From positions 1,984,001 to 2,048,000 of the forward strand of contig NZ_JAHVJR010000001.1 in the NCBI RefSeq assembly GCF_019801175.1: a stretch of DNA of 64,000 nucleotides, in the 5' to 3' direction. Position 1 is the stretch's first letter. Every line of letters starts with the position of its first letter. Below, one piece after another: positions 1 to 8,402 of this stretch. Made by a program: the position numbers and the translations under genes. The notes beneath the pieces are model-generated. The model was given only the letters and a program-made list of their open reading frames with translations. It was not told the DNA's origin and did no database searches. The DNA is from Vannielia litorea (GTDB lineage Bacteria; Pseudomonadota; Alphaproteobacteria; Rhodobacterales; Rhodobacteraceae).

Positions 1-141
1 AGGTCTCACACGCTTTTCACAAATTTCTCCGCCCCCTTCCCCCTTCACGGCCCGCCCCCTGCCCGCTATCGTTGACGCTGCGTCCGGGCCGGTTTTCCGG
101 GCGAGCCGATTTCAGCACTCTGGCAAGGACCCCTGGCGCCC

Positions 142-696
142 ATGGCACGCGACTCCAAGCAGCAGCTCCAGATCCCGATCATGTATGCCTTCCGCGAGGC
201 CCATCGGGCGCGCGATGCCAAGATCGACGGCACCACCTACCAGGATGGTCAGCGCGTGCTGACAGACCGCGCCGCCGTGCGTCGCCGCGGCGCCAACGAG
301 GCGCAGCTCAAGCGCAACCTCGAGCTCGATCTCGTGCAGCTCGCCAACACCATCAACCTCGATGCCGTCATGGATGTGGATGATCTCGACTACGTACAGA
401 AGTCGATCCTCAACTACGGCGTCGTCGACCTCTCCAACCTCACCTCCGAAGACATCCGCGTGCAGCGCGTGCCCCAGCAACTCGCCCGCGCCCTGCTCAA
501 CCACGAGCCGCGTTTCGTGCCCGAAAGCATGGATGTGCAATTGCGCGAGGAATTCGACGACGTGAACCAGAAGCTGATGTTCGATATCAACGCCGAAATG
601 GCCTGCAAGCCGGTGGATATTCCGCTCGAATTCGTCGCCGAGATCGACGTAGGCTCCGGCAAGATGAAATTCTCCAATATCGAAGGCGCCGGATGA
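142..696 (+). CDS. tssE: Type VI secretion baseplate subunit TssE
   Basis: A 184-residue protein of the gpW/gp25 family. TssE is a small wedge component of the T6SS baseplate, homologous to phage T4 gp25, on which the contractile sheath polymerises in the cytoplasm. The central stretch with SILNYGVVDL (around residues 92-101), preceded by a helical segment rich in Asp and Leu, fits the gp25-like core. The strongest support is context: its stop overlaps the tssF start in an ATGA, and tssG and tssH follow. The N-terminal 40 residues are polar and variable, as is common in the family. Only a weak AAGGA lies upstream, 13 nt from the ATG, so the exact start is less certain. The rest of the T6SS operon probably lies left of the window. 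Confidence 0.85.
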   Translation: MARDSKQQLQIPIMYAFREAHRARDAKIDGTTYQDGQRVLTDRAAVRRRGANEAQLKRNLELDLVQLANTINLDAVMDVDDLDYVQKSILNYGVVDLSNLTSEDIRVQRVPQQLARALLNHEPRFVPESMDVQLREEFDDVNQKLMFDINAEMACKPVDIPLEFVAEIDVGSGKMKFSNIEGAG

Positions 697-2654
697 ACCG
701 CGAATTTCTCAATGCCTACAACCGCGAACTCGCCGTGCTCTACGAGCGTTCCAAGGAGTTTGCCGAGGAGTATCCGGGCATCGCCGAGCGCCTTGGCGGG
801 CTGACCGAAGACAAGCTCGATCCCGGCCTCGCCGGGCTGTTCGAGGGCACCGCCTTCATGGCCGCGCGGGTGCAGCTGGCAATTCAGGGCGAGTTCGAGA
901 CCTTCACCAACGCCCTGCTCGAACAGCTGATGCCCGACTACCTCGCGCCCACCCCCTCGGCGATGATCGTGCAGGCCAAGCCGGACTTCTCCGAGAAGGA
1001 TCTGATCAAGGGAGAGGGCTTCAAGGCCGGCTCCTATCTCGATGCCACCTATGTCGAGCGCGAGCAGCGCGTCTCCGCCCGTTTCCGCCTCTCGGCCCCG
1101 CTCACGCTCTGGCCACTGGAGCTGGATACCGCCACCTACATGCCGTCGCCCGGCCCGATGCAGGCGCTCGGCATCGACGTGATGCGCCAGACAGCGGCTG
1201 GCCTGCGCCTCCGCCTCGTGCGCCGCACCGACAACTCCGAGCGTGACCCCGAGCTGCCCCCCAAGAAGGGCGACAAGCCCGCGCTGGTCAACGAGGTGCT
1301 CTGCAACGAGCTGCCGGTCTATCTCAACGGCCCCCGCGCCGATATGGTCGCCCTCTACGAGCAGCTCTTCGCAGACACCTGCCGCATCACCCTGCGCTAC
1401 CTCGACCGTTCCGGTGACCCGGTGTTCCTGCCCTGCCCGCCCGGCTTTCTGGAGCAGGTCGGCTTCCGCGAGGACGAGCGGCTCTTCCCCGAGGAAGACA
1501 AGATCTTCGAGGGCTTCTCGCACCTGCGCGAATACTGGATTTTGCCGCAAAAATTCCTCGGCTTCCGGATGCGCGGTCTCAAGCGCCTGCTGGCCCGCAT
1601 CCCCGCCCCCATGTTCGACGTGCTCATCGAGTTCTCCAAGAGCCAGCCCAAGCTGGCGGCACTCATTGAGCCCGACAATTTCCGCCTCTACTCCGCGCCC
1701 GCCGTGAACCTCTTCGAGGAGCGCTGCTCCCGCGTGCGCCCCGACCCCAAGTTCAACGAGTATCTCGTGGTGCCGGATTCCAGCCCCTCGGTGAACTACG
1801 AGGTCCAGCGCATCAAGGAGGTCTACGCCCACTATCCCGGCATGCGCAAAAAGGTCGAGGTCAACCGGCTTTACTCCCAGCCCGATGGCGAGGTGCGCCC
1901 GGCTGATGCGCTCTATTACAACCACACCCGCAAGCCCCGTCGCCTGACAGAAAAAGAGCGGCGCTTCGGCTTTGGCGGCGATTACGTCGGCACCGAGACC
2001 TACCTCAGCATCTACGAGCCCGCCGGGCTGGATGACGAGGAGCGCGTGCAGCGGCTTCAGGTCATCGCGCTCTGCTCCAACCGGCATCTCGTCCAGCAGC
2101 TGCCCATCGGCCAAAGCCAGGTCGACTTCCGGCTGACCGACGATGTGAACGTGCCGCTGGCCTGCATCTCCGGCCCCACCCCGCCCCGCGCCTCCATCGC
2201 CGATCTCGATCACAACGATCCGCGCATCGGCCACCACGGCGAGGTCATGTGGCGGCTGGTGAACCTGCTGAGCTTCAACCAGCTCGGCCTCAAGGACCGC
2301 CATGCCGAAGATCCGGCAGGGGGCCTGCGCGAGCTTCTCGGCCTGTTCTCCGACATCGGCGACTCCGTCACCGAGCGGCAGATCCGTGGCATCACCGGCA
2401 TCGGCTCCCGCCCGATCACCCGCTCGCTCCGCCGCGAAGATGGCTACCACGCCGCCCGCGGCACCGAGGTCACCCTGCGGTTCGACGAGCGCGCCTTCGA
2501 GGGCACCGGCATCATGCTGCTCGGCGCCGTGCTCGACCGGTTCTTCGCCGATTACGCCCATATGAACAGCTTCACCGAGACCGTGCTCGTCTCTGACAGC
2601 CGCGGCGAGGTGATGCGCTTTCCGCCCCGCTCCGGCACCGGGCCGCTGCTGTGA
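693..2654 (+). CDS. tssF: Type VI secretion baseplate subunit TssF (VasA)
   Basis: A 653-residue TssF protein. TssF, TssG and TssK with TssE form the T6SS baseplate wedge that docks to the membrane complex and primes sheath assembly. The N-terminus (MNREFLNAYNRELAVLYE, then EFAEEYPGIAERLG) is the classical opening of the family, and the C-terminal GTEVTLRFDERAFEGTG segment is also typical. Length is slightly above the usual 580-630 residues. It overlaps tssE by 4 bp and tssG by 4 bp (GTGA), so the three are translationally coupled. Very few alternative assignments are possible; a long antisense reading frame across the same DNA is a high-GC artefact. Confidence 0.95.
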   Translation: MNREFLNAYNRELAVLYERSKEFAEEYPGIAERLGGLTEDKLDPGLAGLFEGTAFMAARVQLAIQGEFETFTNALLEQLMPDYLAPTPSAMIVQAKPDFSEKDLIKGEGFKAGSYLDATYVEREQRVSARFRLSAPLTLWPLELDTATYMPSPGPMQALGIDVMRQTAAGLRLRLVRRTDNSERDPELPPKKGDKPALVNEVLCNELPVYLNGPRADMVALYEQLFADTCRITLRYLDRSGDPVFLPCPPGFLEQVGFREDERLFPEEDKIFEGFSHLREYWILPQKFLGFRMRGLKRLLARIPAPMFDVLIEFSKSQPKLAALIEPDNFRLYSAPAVNLFEERCSRVRPDPKFNEYLVVPDSSPSVNYEVQRIKEVYAHYPGMRKKVEVNRLYSQPDGEVRPADALYYNHTRKPRRLTEKERRFGFGGDYVGTETYLSIYEPAGLDDEERVQRLQVIALCSNRHLVQQLPIGQSQVDFRLTDDVNVPLACISGPTPPRASIADLDHNDPRIGHHGEVMWRLVNLLSFNQLGLKDRHAEDPAGGLRELLGLFSDIGDSVTERQIRGITGIGSRPITRSLRREDGYHAARGTEVTLRFDERAFEGTGIMLLGAVLDRFFADYAHMNSFTETVLVSDSRGEVMRFPPRSGTGPLL

Positions 2655-3736
2655 GCGCCAAGGCGAAAGACGACGCCGCTGGCGACGAGGCGCCCCTGCC
2701 GCTGGAAGAGGCCCGCACCCGGCGCGACATGCTCGAGGCCGAGCCCTACCGCTTCAACATCCACGCCCTCCTGCGCGAGCTGGAGCGGATGTATCCCGAC
2801 AAGCCCCGCATCGGCCGCAGTCAGGTTCTGGCGCAGGAAATCGTCGATGTCGGGCAAGACCCCTTCCTCGATTTCCCCGCCTCCAACGTGAAGGCCTTCG
2901 AGGTCCGCGAGGGCGAAGTCCCACGCCTGCGGACCAAGTTCCTCGGTTTCTTCGGCCCGCAGGGGCCGCTGCCGATCCTCACCACCGTCGAGGCGATGCG
3001 CTGGCAGGAGGCGGGCGATGATGCCTTCGTCCGCTTCGCCGACATCTTCGCCACCCGCTTCCTCCAGCTCTTCCACCGCACATGGGCCGATGCCCGCCCC
3101 ATCGCCCAGTTCGACCGCCCGGAGGAAGATCGCTTCGCCGCCTATGTCGGCTCCATGATCGGCATCGGCACCGCGCCCTACCGCGATCGTGATCGCGTGC
3201 CAGACATCGCCAAGCTGCCCTTCGCCGGGGTCATGGCGAGCCGGGTCAAATCGGCCAAGCGGCTCCAGCAGGTGCTGGAGGGCGTGCTCGGCGTCGACGT
3301 GAAGATCCGCGAGCGCGAGGGCATCTGGCTGGAGTTCGAGGAAAGCGACCTCTCGCGCATCGGCCAGCAGGGCGCCGACCTCGGGCGCAACACCTACGCC
3401 GGTCGCCGGGTCTATTCGATCAACGACAAGGCGGTGATCGAAATCCGTACCGAGGCGCTCGACAGTTACGAGAGCTTCCTGCCCGGCGGAGACATGTTTG
3501 AACGGCTCGCCGATATGGTAAGGTTCTACCTGGGCGAGCAGATAGATTTCGATGTCGAACTCGCCCTGCCCCGCCCGCTGTGCCCCAAGGCGCAGCTCGG
3601 CACCAAGGGGCGGCTGGGCTACACCACCTGGACGCCGCTGAAGGCCGACGACAAGGGCACCAGTGCGGACGATTATGTTTCAGACGCCCGGTTCAGCCTT
3701 CATCAGGCTGTGATCGGCAGCATTCAAACCGAGTAA
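2651..3736 (+). CDS. tssG: Type VI secretion baseplate subunit TssG (VasB)
   Basis: A 361-residue TssG protein, partner of TssF in the baseplate wedge. The opening AEPYRFNIHALLRELERMYPD followed by an IGRS-type segment, then FLGFFGPQGPLP (near residue 98) and FHRTWADARPIAQFDRP, are recognisable family signatures. Translation most likely starts at the GTG whose last bases overlap the tssF stop (GTGA). The first 20 residues are Ala/Glu-rich and may be variable. A 32-bp gap with an A-rich ribosome-binding region separates it from tssH, so it belongs to the same transcript. Confidence 0.92.
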   Translation: MSAKAKDDAAGDEAPLPLEEARTRRDMLEAEPYRFNIHALLRELERMYPDKPRIGRSQVLAQEIVDVGQDPFLDFPASNVKAFEVREGEVPRLRTKFLGFFGPQGPLPILTTVEAMRWQEAGDDAFVRFADIFATRFLQLFHRTWADARPIAQFDRPEEDRFAAYVGSMIGIGTAPYRDRDRVPDIAKLPFAGVMASRVKSAKRLQQVLEGVLGVDVKIREREGIWLEFEESDLSRIGQQGADLGRNTYAGRRVYSINDKAVIEIRTEALDSYESFLPGGDMFERLADMVRFYLGEQIDFDVELALPRPLCPKAQLGTKGRLGYTTWTPLKADDKGTSADDYVSDARFSLHQAVIGSIQTE

Positions 3737-3768
3737 CAAGACAAGCATTTAAGACAGGGACGGAAAAA

Positions 3769-6579
3769 ATGTCAGACGTGAGCCTCGAAACAGTCGCCGG
3801 CAAGCTCAACCGCACCGGCTACGACGCCTTCATGAAAGCCCACCGCCACGCGCGTTCCGAGGGCAACCGCAACGTCGAGGTGGCCCATTGGTTCTACCAC
3901 ATGGTCGCCAACCAGAAGAGCGACATCTCGGTTTCGCTCGAAAACTACGGCATCGACCGCTCCAAGGTGCTGGGCGAGCTGCAGAAAAAGATCGACGAGT
4001 ATCGCAAGAACGTCACCGAGATGCCCGGCTTCGCCGAGGGCGTGATCGACCTGCTGGATCGCGGCTGGCACTACGGCACCCTGCTCTTCGCCGAGCCGCA
4101 AATCCGCACCGGCCACCTTCTGGTGGCCACCCTCAAGAGCAAGGAACTGCTCCGCGCCCTCAAGGAATGCTCCCCCACCCTCGGCGGGCTGAACGTCGAG
4201 ACGATGGTGAATGACGCCCGCGGCGTCTGGGCCCTGTCGGAAGAAGATGACCAGCGCCCGATGGACGGCTCCGGCCTGTCCTCCACCGGTGGCGGCGGTG
4301 GCGGGGCCGAAGGCGGCTCCACCGGCACCACCGCCCTGGATCGCTACTGCGTCGACCTCACCGCGCAGGCCTCCTCCGGCAAGATGGACCCGATCGTGGG
4401 CCGAGACGACGAGATCCGCAACATCATCGATGTGCTGATGCGCCGCCGCCAGAACAACCCGATCCTCACCGGCGAGGCCGGGGTGGGCAAAACCGCCGTG
4501 GTCGAGGGCTTCGCCCAGCGCCTCGCCTCCGGTGACGTGCCGCCGCAGCTTCAGGGCAACCGCCTGATGAGCCTCGACATGGGCCTGATGCAAGCCGGCG
4601 CATCCATGAAAGGCGAGTTCGAGCAACGGCTCCGGCAGCTGATCGACGAGGTGCAGGGCTCCGCCACCCCCATCATCCTCTTCATCGACGAGACCCACAC
4701 GCTGATCGGCGCAGGCGGCGCGGCAGGCACCGGCGATGCCGCCAACCTGATGAAGCCCGCCCTCGCCCGCGGCACGCTCCGCACCATCGGCGCGACCACC
4801 TGGATGGAATACCAGAAGTATTTCGAGAAAGACCCGGCGCTCACCCGCCGCTTCCAGCCGATCACGGTGGACGAACCCGACATCGAGCGCGCCTGCTACA
4901 TGCTGCGCGGGATCATGTCGCCGATGGAAAATCACCACAAGGTGCGCATCTCCGACGAGGCCATCGTCGCCGCTGTGCAGCTTTCGGCCCGCTACATCCC
5001 GGCGCGGCAACTGCCCGACAAGGCCGTGAGCCTGCTCGATACCGCCTCCGCCCGCGTAGCCATCAGCCAGTCCACCACCCCCGCCCGCGTGGCCGACCTC
5101 AAGGCGACCATCGCCAAGTTCGAGGCCGAGCTTCTCGGCAAGGAGCGCCAGTCCGAGCTGGGCGAGACCGCCGAAGAGCGCAAAGCCGAGGTGCTGGAAG
5201 AGATCGAGAAGGCCAAGGCCGATCTCGCCGCCGCCGAAAAGATGTACGAGGACGAAAAGGCCATCGTGCAGGAGGTGCTGGAGCTGCGCGCCCAGCTCAC
5301 GGGCGAAGGCTCCGCCGAGCTCCCGGTCGACAAACCCGGCGAGGTGCCCCCCACCCCCGAAGAGGCCCACGCCGCGCAGGACGCCGCCGATGAGGCCGCC
5401 GAGGCCGAGGGTGATGCCCCCGAAGAGGCCGCACCCGCCGAGCCGGTCGAGATCGCGCCCGAGCACGCCGCCCCCGCGACCGGGGATGACGCCGCCAAGC
5501 TGCGCGAGGCCCTTGCGGCCAAGGTGGCCGAGCTCGATGCCCGCGATGCCGACGACCGGATGATCTACTCCCACGTCGATTATCAGGCCGTCGCCTCCGT
5601 GGTCGGCGATTGGACAGGCATCCCCGTGGGCCGCATGGTGGCCGACGAGGTGCAGGCCATCCTCACCCTCGCCGACCGCCTCAAGGAGCGCGTCTGCGGG
5701 CAGGATCACGGTCTGGAGATGATCGCCAAGCGCATCGAGACCTCCACCGCCAAGCTCGACAACCCGGGCAAGCCCATCGGTGTCTTCATGCTCGCCGGTC
5801 CCTCCGGCGTGGGTAAGACAGAGACCGCGCTGGCGCTGGCCGAGGCGATCTACGGCGGCGAGCAGAACATCATCACCATCGCCATGTCGGAGTATCAGGA
5901 GGCCCACACCGTCGCCCTGCTCAAGGGCGCGCCTCCGGGCTACGTCGGCTACGGCGAGGGCGGCAGGCTGACCGAGGCGGTGCGCCGCAAGCCTTACTCC
6001 GTGGTGCTGCTCGACGAGGTCGAAAAGGCCCACCCCGACGTGCATGAACTCTTCTTCCAGGTCTTCGACAAGGGCCATATGGAGGATGGCTCGGGCCGCT
6101 CGATCGACTTCAAGAACTGCCTGATCCTGCTCACCTCCAACGCGGGCACCGATGTCATCATGGATATGTGCCAGCAGGGCGAGGCCCGTCCCGATGCCGA
6201 GGCGCTGGCCGATGCCCTCAAGCCTTCCCTGCTCGAGGTCTTCCCCCCCGCGCTGCTGGGCCGGATCGTCACGATCCCCTACTACCCGCTCGGCAAGGAT
6301 GTGCTGGCGATGATCACCAAGCTGAAGATCGGCTCCATCGTGAAGCGCGTGCGCGCCAACCACGGCGCCACCATGACCTACACCGATGCTGTGATCGACC
6401 ACATCGTCAGCCAGTGCAACGACCCGGACTCGGGCGGCCGGATGATCGACAACATCATCACCCAAACCATCCTGCCCGACCTATCCCGCGCGATCCTGAC
6501 CAAGGCCGTGGGCGGCGAAGAGCTGAAATCCGTCACCGTCGACGTGAAAGACGAAGCGTTCGACTACCAGCTCGCCTGA
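3769..6579 (+). CDS. tssH: Type VI secretion ATPase TssH/ClpV
   Basis: A 936-residue Clp/Hsp100 AAA+ ATPase. ClpV extracts and recycles contracted TssB/TssC sheath after firing. An N-domain (about residues 1-165) is followed by a Gly-rich linker (172-188), AAA-1 with Walker A GEAGVGKT (235-242) and Walker B ILFIDETH (about 302-309), a coiled-coil middle domain, and AAA-2 with Walker A GPSGVGKT (677-684) and VVLLDE (745-750). The ATG was chosen because a purine-rich AGGGACGG precedes it; the frame stays open upstream into tssG but without family similarity. Odd feature: a 60-65 residue Ala/Glu/Pro-rich acidic insertion (about 515-579) between the coiled coil and AAA-2, longer than expected for ClpV. 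Adjacency to tssEFG separates it from housekeeping ClpB. Confidence 0.94.
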   Translation: MSDVSLETVAGKLNRTGYDAFMKAHRHARSEGNRNVEVAHWFYHMVANQKSDISVSLENYGIDRSKVLGELQKKIDEYRKNVTEMPGFAEGVIDLLDRGWHYGTLLFAEPQIRTGHLLVATLKSKELLRALKECSPTLGGLNVETMVNDARGVWALSEEDDQRPMDGSGLSSTGGGGGGAEGGSTGTTALDRYCVDLTAQASSGKMDPIVGRDDEIRNIIDVLMRRRQNNPILTGEAGVGKTAVVEGFAQRLASGDVPPQLQGNRLMSLDMGLMQAGASMKGEFEQRLRQLIDEVQGSATPIILFIDETHTLIGAGGAAGTGDAANLMKPALARGTLRTIGATTWMEYQKYFEKDPALTRRFQPITVDEPDIERACYMLRGIMSPMENHHKVRISDEAIVAAVQLSARYIPARQLPDKAVSLLDTASARVAISQSTTPARVADLKATIAKFEAELLGKERQSELGETAEERKAEVLEEIEKAKADLAAAEKMYEDEKAIVQEVLELRAQLTGEGSAELPVDKPGEVPPTPEEAHAAQDAADEAAEAEGDAPEEAAPAEPVEIAPEHAAPATGDDAAKLREALAAKVAELDARDADDRMIYSHVDYQAVASVVGDWTGIPVGRMVADEVQAILTLADRLKERVCGQDHGLEMIAKRIETSTAKLDNPGKPIGVFMLAGPSGVGKTETALALAEAIYGGEQNIITIAMSEYQEAHTVALLKGAPPGYVGYGEGGRLTEAVRRKPYSVVLLDEVEKAHPDVHELFFQVFDKGHMEDGSGRSIDFKNCLILLTSNAGTDVIMDMCQQGEARPDAEALADALKPSLLEVFPPALLGRIVTIPYYPLGKDVLAMITKLKIGSIVKRVRANHGATMTYTDAVIDHIVSQCNDPDSGGRMIDNIITQTILPDLSRAILTKAVGGEELKSVTVDVKDEAFDYQLA

Positions 6580-6589
6580 CCGGCACACC

Positions 6590-6623
6590 CCATCCCGGCC
6601 CTCATCTCAGGGGGCCGGGATGG
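6590..6623 (+). terminator. Hairpin terminator after tssH
   Basis: A perfect 12-bp inverted repeat (CCATCCCGGCCC / GGGCCGGGATGG) with a 10-nt loop lies 10 bp behind the tssH stop. There is no T-tract, so it may act as an RNA-stabilising 3' end or a weak terminator of the T6SS operon. The rest of the 217-bp gap up to the next small gene shows nothing else clear. Confidence 0.6.
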
Positions 6624-6796
6624 CACCCCACGCCCCGCGCGCGGCACCCCGAAGCCCCGTTCGGCGCCACCCCACACAGCATGACCCAACGTCAACTCGC
6701 CGTCAGGGTGAAAATGCCCACCCGCTGTCGCGCGATTGTCTCGTTTCTGCCCCAATTGACCCGGAGTTTACCTTCACGTCATCAGGGGAACCCGAA

Positions 6797-6964
6797 ATGG
6801 AATTTCTGACCACCATCACCGTTGGACAGGTGATCTCCGCCTTTCTCGTCTGCGTCCTGCTGCGCGAGATTCTCTACACCGTGTCGCACTTCCTGCCCGA
6901 CAGCGTTGCTGGCCCCGGCGGCTGGATGATCGACACCGGCCCTGAAGGCCACGAGGGCGAGTAA
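6797..6964 (+). CDS. Small membrane protein (55 aa), unknown function
   Basis: A 55-residue protein that I do not recognise. Residues about 5-27 are hydrophobic (TVGQVISAFLVCVLLREIL), giving one predicted membrane segment. A short polar tail with Pro, Gly and acidic residues follows. A strong AGGGGAA ribosome-binding site sits 6 nt before the ATG, and base composition matches neighbouring genes, which supports it as real. It lies behind the T6SS operon on the same strand but separated by a hairpin, so a link to secretion is unproven. It ends 14 bp from the end of the convergent glycerate kinase gene. Confidence 0.6.
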   Translation: MEFLTTITVGQVISAFLVCVLLREILYTVSHFLPDSVAGPGGWMIDTGPEGHEGE

Positions 6965-6978
6965 CCCACCCTGCGGCG

Positions 6979-8247
6979 TCAGAAGCTGGTTTTGCCCGGC
7001 TCGCGCCGGATGAGCACCTGTAGATCGGCCACGTTGGTGCCGGTCCCGCCCGTCATCAGCAGATCGCCCGTCAGCTTGAGGCCGTGGTAGGCATCGTTGC
7101 GCGCAAGGTAGTCACTCGCGCTCTTGCCCGCCGCCGCCAGCCGCGCCCGCGTGCCGTGATCCACCATGCCCCCCGCGGCGTCCGTCGGGCCATCCCGTCC
7201 GTCGGTCCCGCCGGACAGGAACACCCACTCGCCCGGCCAATCGGCCAGCTCCGCCACTTTCAGCGCCAGTTGCTGGTTGCGCCCGCCCATGCCGGGGTCG
7301 GCACAGAGCTTCACCGTGGTCTCGCCGCCGAACAGCGTGATCCCCGGCCCCATCTCGCCCGCCGCAATCACCGCGCGGGCAGCCTCTTCCACATCGCCTT
7401 CCAACGGCTCCAGCACCACCCGTGCCCCCGGCGCGGCGCGTTCCATCGCCATCACGCTGACGCCGTTGGAGCCGATGATCTCGTTCTGCGCCGCCGGCAG
7501 CGCGGGCGGCTCATCGGCCTGTCGTTCCAGATGCCGCCGGGCCGGCTCCGGCAGGCGCTCCCAGATCCCGAGGCTGCGGCACATCTCGGCGGCCTCTTCG
7601 CGGCTGCCACTCGGCGGCGCGGTGAGGCCCGAGGCGATGGTCGAGAGGTCATCGCCCAGCACATCCGAGAGCACCAGCGCCCGCACCTCCGCCGGCGCCG
7701 CCGCCCGCAAGAAGCCGCCGCCTTTCAGCCGTGAGAGTTGCTGGCGCACGAGGTTCATCTGGTGAATATCCGCGCCCGAGGCGAGCAGCGCGGCGTTCAC
7801 CGCCGCCTTGTCGGCAAGGCTCAGGCCTTCCACCGGCGCAGGCAGCAGCGCCGAGCCGCCGCCCGAAACCAGCGCCAGCACCCGCTCGCCCTCGCCCGCG
7901 CGCGCCAGCATATCGAGCACCGCCTCGCCTGCCGCGAGGCCGCCCGCGTCAGGCACCGGATGGGCGGCGATCATCACCTCCGCCCCCGGCACCTCCACCG
8001 CGTTTTCCGGGTTGGTCACGACCAGCGCCGCCTCCACCGGGCCAACCCGCTCCAGCGCGGCGCGCATCATCGCGGGGGCCGCCTTGCCCACTGCAATCAC
8101 GAACCGGCCCTGCCAGCCCTCCGCCTCCAGCGCCCGCGCCACTGCCGCGCCCGGATCGGCCGCCGCAATCCCCGCGCGGAAGATCAGTTCCGCCTCGCCC
8201 CGCATCGCCGCCCGCGCGGCATGCGCACTCTCGCTTTCATCCATCAT
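6979..8247 (-). CDS. Glycerate 2-kinase (MOFRL family, TtuD/GckA type)
   Basis: A 422-residue protein of the MOFRL glycerate kinase family, historically annotated as hydroxypyruvate reductase TtuD. It phosphorylates D-glycerate to 2-phosphoglycerate and feeds the serine cycle, glyoxylate and tartrate degradation into glycolysis. An N-terminal DUF4147-type domain carries AVGKAAPAMMRA and the glycine-rich LVSGGGSALLP. The C-terminal MOFRL domain carries FGGETTVKL and LSGGTDGRDGPTDAAGG. The MMDESE start has an AAAGG site 7 nt upstream and fits the family better than the longer reading. It is transcribed divergently from the regulator at 8.4 kb and convergently with the small membrane protein. 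Cytoplasmic. Confidence 0.88.
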   Translation of the reverse strand: MMDESESAHAARAAMRGEAELIFRAGIAAADPGAAVARALEAEGWQGRFVIAVGKAAPAMMRAALERVGPVEAALVVTNPENAVEVPGAEVMIAAHPVPDAGGLAAGEAVLDMLARAGEGERVLALVSGGGSALLPAPVEGLSLADKAAVNAALLASGADIHQMNLVRQQLSRLKGGGFLRAAAPAEVRALVLSDVLGDDLSTIASGLTAPPSGSREEAAEMCRSLGIWERLPEPARRHLERQADEPPALPAAQNEIIGSNGVSVMAMERAAPGARVVLEPLEGDVEEAARAVIAAGEMGPGITLFGGETTVKLCADPGMGGRNQQLALKVAELADWPGEWVFLSGGTDGRDGPTDAAGGMVDHGTRARLAAAGKSASDYLARNDAYHGLKLTGDLLMTGGTGTNVADLQVLIRREPGKTSF

Positions 8248-8402
8248 GCGCGCACCTTTCCCCAAGCCGCCCCCGAGCGCCAGAGGCAAGGCGCAAAACC
8301 TCGCTCTGGCACCCGCTTTCGGCTAACGTGAATAAAGCGTGAAGCGGGCTTCCCCAATTTGGAAAGCCGGTTAACGTGGGGTCATTGCCATGGGGGAGTT
8401 TC

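Noticed and set aside
414..2561. A 715-codon frame antisense to tssF
   Set aside because: The opposite strand encodes a textbook TssF; the antisense frame has no domain, start signal or codon bias.
3772..6465. An 897-codon frame antisense to clpV
   Set aside because: Gly/His/Leu-rich shadow of the AAA+ gene with no motifs.
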